This document shows positions 44,673 to 47,211 of a DNA stretch of 47,211 nucleotides, piece after piece. Numbering within the stretch: position 1 is the first letter of the stretch; every line of letters begins with the position of its first letter. The translations under genes and the position numbers were made by a program. The stretch is taken from NCBI GenBank assembly GCA_025456345.1, contig JALOKU010000050.1, forward strand, positions 1-47,211, written 5' to 3'. Origin of the DNA: Vicinamibacterales bacterium. Lineage in GTDB: Bacteria > Acidobacteriota > Vicinamibacteria > Vicinamibacterales > JAKQTR01. The notes under the pieces are model-generated. The model had not been told where the DNA came from and did not search any database. It saw only the letters and a program-made list of their open reading frames with translations.

Positions 44673-46217
44673 CTACAGGGGGATGTTGCCGTGCTTCTTC
44701 GGCGGGTTCGACGCGCGCTTGGCCGAGCAGCCCTCGAGCGCCGAGATGATCTTGCGCCGCGTCTGGCGGGGCCGGATGACCTCGTCGATGAACCCGCGCG
44801 AGGCCGCCACGTAAGGATTGGCGAAGGCCTCGCGGAACTCCGATGTCTTCTCCGCGCGCCTGGCCGCGGCGTCGGGCGAGCCGTCGAGCTCGCGCCGGTA
44901 CAGGATGTTCACCGCGCCTTCGGGCCCCATCACGGCGATCTCCGCCATGGGCCACGCGTAGTTGAAGTCGGTCCGGATGTGCTTGCTCGCCATGACGCAG
45001 TAGGCGCCGCCGTACGCCTTGCGCGTGATGACGGTCACCTTGGGCACCGTGGCCTCGGCGAAGGCATACAGCAGCTTCGCCCCGTGGCGGATGATGCCGC
45101 CGAACTCCTGCACCGTGCCCGGCAGGAACCCCGGCACGTCCTCGATCGTCACCAGCGGGATGTTGAAGGCGTCGCAGAACCGCACGAACCGCGCGCCCTT
45201 GACCGACGCGTCGATGTCGAGGGTGCCGGCCAGGTGCGCCGGCTGGTTGGCGACGATGCCCACCGAGCGCCCGCCCATCCGCGCGAAGCCCACGATGATG
45301 TTCGCGGCGTAGTGGCGGTGCACCTCGAGGAAGTACCCGTCGTCGGCGATCGTGTGGATGAGGTCGAGCATGTCGTACGGCTGGTACGGGGAGGCCGGCA
45401 CGAGCGTGTCGAGGGAGGCGTCCTCGCGGTCGGCGGGATCCTCCGTGGCCACCCGCGGCGCATCGTCGAGGTTGTTCGCCGGCAGGAAGCCGAGCAGCTC
45501 GCGGATGAGCGCGAGGCACTCCCGGTCGTTCTCGACGGCGAAGTGCGCCACGCCGCTCTTCTGGTTGTGCGTCATGGCCCCGCCGAGGTCCTCCTTGGTG
45601 ACGTCCTCGTGGGTCACGGTCTTGATGACATCGGGCCCGGTGACGAACATGTAGCTCGTCCCCTTGACCATGATGTTGAAGTCGGTGATGGCCGGCGAGT
45701 AGACCGCGCCGCCGGCGCAGGGCCCCATGATGGCGGAAATCTGCGGCACCACGCCCGAGGCCAGCGTGTTGCGCAGGAAGATGTCGGCGTAACCGCCGAG
45801 CGACATCACGCCTTCCTGGATGCGCGCGCCGCCCGAGTCGTTCAGGCCCACGATGGGCGCGCCCATGCGCATGGCCAGGTCCATCACCTTGCAGATCTTG
45901 GCGGCGTTGGTCTCGGAGAGCGAGCCGCCGAACACGGTGAAGTCCTGCGCGAAGGCGTAGACCTGCCGGCCGTCCACCTTCCCGTGGCCCGAGACGACGC
46001 CGTCGCCCGGCACGAGCTGGTCCTGCATGCCGAAGTCGAGGCAGCGGTGCGTCACCAGCTTGTCGAGCTCCTCGAAGGTGCCGGGATCGAACAGCGCGTC
46101 CACGCGCTCGCGGGCCGTCATCTTTCCGGCCTCGCGGTGGCGCGCGAGCCGGTCCTCGCCGCCGCCCAGCTCCGCGCGCCGCTCGAGATCTGCCAGCTTC
46201 TCGGCCGAGGTCTTCAC
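44673..46217 (-). CDS. pccB: Acyl-CoA carboxylase carboxyltransferase subunit (PccB-like)
   Basis: A 514-residue carboxyltransferase of the propionyl-CoA carboxylase beta type. It transfers CO2 from biotin to an acyl-CoA. The crotonase-fold halves show [27 protein letters not shown] and the C-terminal [14 protein letters not shown] and [13 protein letters not shown] motifs. The C-terminal [21 protein letters not shown] is typical for the family. Start GTG 46217 overlaps the aldolase stop (GTGA). Substrate is probably propionyl-CoA, possibly acetyl-CoA; the residue pattern alone does not settle it. It forms the first gene of the carboxylase unit. Confidence 0.92.
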   Translation of the reverse strand: MKTSAEKLADLERRAELGGGEDRLARHREAGKMTARERVDALFDPGTFEELDKLVTHRCLDFGMQDQLVPGDGVVSGHGKVDGRQVYAFAQDFTVFGGSLSETNAAKICKVMDLAMRMGAPIVGLNDSGGARIQEGVMSLGGYADIFLRNTLASGVVPQISAIMGPCAGGAVYSPAITDFNIMVKGTSYMFVTGPDVIKTVTHEDVTKEDLGGAMTHNQKSGVAHFAVENDRECLALIRELLGFLPANNLDDAPRVATEDPADREDASLDTLVPASPYQPYDMLDLIHTIADDGYFLEVHRHYAANIIVGFARMGGRSVGIVANQPAHLAGTLDIDASVKGARFVRFCDAFNIPLVTIEDVPGFLPGTVQEFGGIIRHGAKLLYAFAEATVPKVTVITRKAYGGAYCVMASKHIRTDFNYAWPMAEIAVMGPEGAVNILYRRELDGSPDAAARRAEKTSEFREAFANPYVAASRGFIDEVIRPRQTRRKIISALEGCSAKRASNPPKKHGNIPL

Positions 46218-46867
46218 TGCTGCGCTCCCTTGGCGGCGTCCCAGTCCTTCAGGAACCGGTCGATGCCGATGTCGGTGAGCGGGTGCTTGAAGAGCGATTC
46301 GATGACCGGCGCCGGGCACGTGCAGATGTCGGCGCCCATGCGCGCCGCCGCCACCACGTGCATCGGGTGCCGGACGCTCGCCACGAGTACCTCGGTCTCG
46401 AAGCCGTAGTTGCGGTAGATCTCGACAATCTGCTGGATGAGCTCCATGCCGTCGGTGGCCACATCGTCGAGCCGGCCGACAAACGGGCTCACGAACGTGG
46501 CGCCGGCCTTGGCGGCCAGCAGCGCCTGCGCCGCCGAGAACACCAGCGTGACGTTGACGCGGATGCCTTCGGCGCGCAGCGCCTTGCACGCCTGCACGCC
46601 CGCCTTGCCGAAGGGGACCTTGATGACGACGTGCGGGTCGATGGTGGCCAGGTCGCGCCCCTCGCGGATCATGCCCTCGACGTCGGTGGCGAGGACCTCC
46701 GCGCTCACCGGGCCCTTCACGATCTGGCAGATCCGCTTGGTGATCTCGCGGGGATCGCCCGCTTCCTTCGCCATGAGCGACGGGTTCGTGGTGACCCCGT
46801 CGATGATCCCGATGGCGCAGTAGGTTTCGATGTCCTTGATGTTGCCGGTGTCGAGAAAGAGTTTCAT
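46214..46867 (-). CDS. Transaldolase-like aldolase (TalC/FSA type)
   Basis: A 217-residue short transaldolase. These form a decameric TIM-barrel aldolase that makes a Schiff base through a lysine, here Lys83 in [11 protein letters not shown] (Lys85 in FsaA). N-terminal [18 protein letters not shown] and C-terminal [15 protein letters not shown] are family marks. It either transfers a dihydroxyacetone unit in the pentose phosphate pathway or cleaves fructose-6-phosphate; the Tyr/Phe choice that separates these was not resolved. The start ATG has GAGGG upstream. The stop overlaps pccB (GTGA). A metabolic link with the carboxylase is not obvious. Confidence 0.9.
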   Translation of the reverse strand: MKLFLDTGNIKDIETYCAIGIIDGVTTNPSLMAKEAGDPREITKRICQIVKGPVSAEVLATDVEGMIREGRDLATIDPHVVIKVPFGKAGVQACKALRAEGIRVNVTLVFSAAQALLAAKAGATFVSPFVGRLDDVATDGMELIQQIVEIYRNYGFETEVLVASVRHPMHVVAAARMGADICTCPAPVIESLFKHPLTDIGIDRFLKDWDAAKGAQQ

Positions 46868-46918
46868 TGTGCCCTCATCCGCGTCGGCTTCCCGAACCCG
46901 AGGCTCGGAACCCGACGC

Positions 46919-47034
46919 CTGTCAGTGTCAGAAGCCAGAACGGCCCACTGACGCTTGTCAGGAGCAAGAAGCCAGAAGGGCCAACTGACGATTGTCAGAA
47001 GCAAGAAGGAAGGCCCGTGCAGCTGGATATCTGA
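46919..47034. repeat. Degenerate tandem repeat with two CTGACGMTTGTCAG motifs
   Basis: Three degenerate copies, about 29-37 bp: a shortened one from 46919, then 46948 and 46985. The last two start with CTGACGCTTGTCAG (46948-46961) and CTGACGATTGTCAG (46985-46998), 37 bp apart, followed by GCAAGAA/GCCAGAA heptamer-like text. The region is upstream of the aldolase gene and adjoins the CTTCTTG array, with CTGAC at 47031-47035 at the border. Confidence 0.8.
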
Positions 47035-47090
47035 CTTCTTGCTTCTTGCTTCTTGCTTCTTGCTTCTTGCCTCTGGCCTCTTGCCTCTGC
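47035..47090. repeat. 7-bp array at the FAH-family stop codon
   Basis: Eight contiguous units: CTTCTTG x5, CCTCTGG, CCTCTTG, CCTCTGC. The array ends one base before the TAG (47092-47094, minus strand) of the next gene. Confidence 0.9.
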
Positions 47091-47091
47091 C

Positions 47092-47211
47092 CTACTCCCT
47101 GTCCGTGACCGGATTCGTGAGCTCCCCCACGCCTTCGACCTTGACCGTCACCGTGTCGCCGGCCTTGAGGCCGCCGATGCCGGACGGCGTGCCGGTCGAG
47201 ATGATGTCCCC
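47092..47211 (-). CDS. Fumarylacetoacetate hydrolase-family protein, C-terminal end only
   Basis: The frame is open to the last base of the window and codes 39 residues plus a TAG stop. [14 protein letters not shown] followed by [20 protein letters not shown] is the characteristic end of FAH-family enzymes (hydroxyhepta-diene-dioate isomerases, oxaloacetate decarboxylases, acylpyruvases). The metal-binding part is outside the window, so the activity cannot be told. It is the most upstream gene of the minus-strand block, separated from the aldolase gene by 224 bp filled with repeats. Confidence 0.85.
   Translation of the reverse strand, partial: GDIISTGTPSGIGGLKAGDTVTVKVEGVGELTNPVTDRE

Overview
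The window is about 47.2 kb of very GC-rich bacterial chromosome with dense coding. It has no rRNA, tRNA, CRISPR array, prophage or insertion sequence that I can recognise. Two features point to a Gram-negative (diderm) lineage: an outer-membrane biogenesis block (tamB, a bamA-type Omp85 gene, a SurA-like chaperone) and periplasmic hydrolases with clear signal peptides. The gene mix (B12-dependent ribonucleotide reductase, GH95 fucosidase, CocE-type hydrolase, MrfA/MrfB pair, very high GC) would suit an Acidobacteriota-like organism, perhaps of the Vicinamibacteria. That placement is inference; no marker gene here proves it.

Layout. (1) 1-5650, plus strand: the 3' part of lon, then engB and rho overlapping by 46 bp, a 485-bp gap, an aldo/keto reductase and rpmE with a strong terminator. 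(2) 5750-8223: a secreted GH95 glycosidase, convergent with a long minus-strand series. (3) 8344-21464, minus strand, read from the right: alpha/beta hydrolase, SDR, gatE-gatD, mrfA, mrfB, CocE-type hydrolase, a small NTF2-like exported protein and a beta-lactamase-fold serine hydrolase. (4) 21690-24414, minus: class II ribonucleotide reductase nrdJ, broken by an internal frameshifting deletion, with a promoter and tandem NrdR-box-like sites upstream. (5) 24926-34642, plus: eight tightly overlapping genes for surface glycan assembly (CPBP membrane protease, two GT39-like membrane glycosyltransferases, four soluble glycosyltransferases, one zinc-ribbon methyltransferase). (6) 34713-47211, minus, read from the right: end of a FAH-family gene, transaldolase-like aldolase, a three-gene biotin-dependent acyl-CoA carboxylase, tamB, bamA-like and surA-like.

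Three things stand out. First, most larger intergenic gaps hold arrays of 7-bp units. Several unit sequences occur (CTTCTTG, CTTCTTA, CTGTCTA, GGGACTA, GGGGCTA, GGCGCTA, GGGATTC), linked by point changes and always in 7-bp register. Six of the arrays begin at or within 3 nt of a stop codon, and the motif CTGAC/GTCAG often borders them. Second, the window encodes GatD and GatE, the Glu-tRNA(Gln) amidotransferase normally regarded as archaeal, as a translationally coupled pair in a plainly bacterial context. Third, MrfA helicase and MrfB exonuclease, the DNA repair pair known from Bacillus, lie side by side in the same order.

Promoter-like -10 hexamers sit only 6-9 nt upstream of the start codon of several genes (AKR, GH95, cocE-like, mrfA, alpha/beta hydrolase, CPBP, accC). 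This suggests widespread leaderless or near-leaderless transcription, while rpmE and nrdJ have leaders with good Shine-Dalgarno sites.
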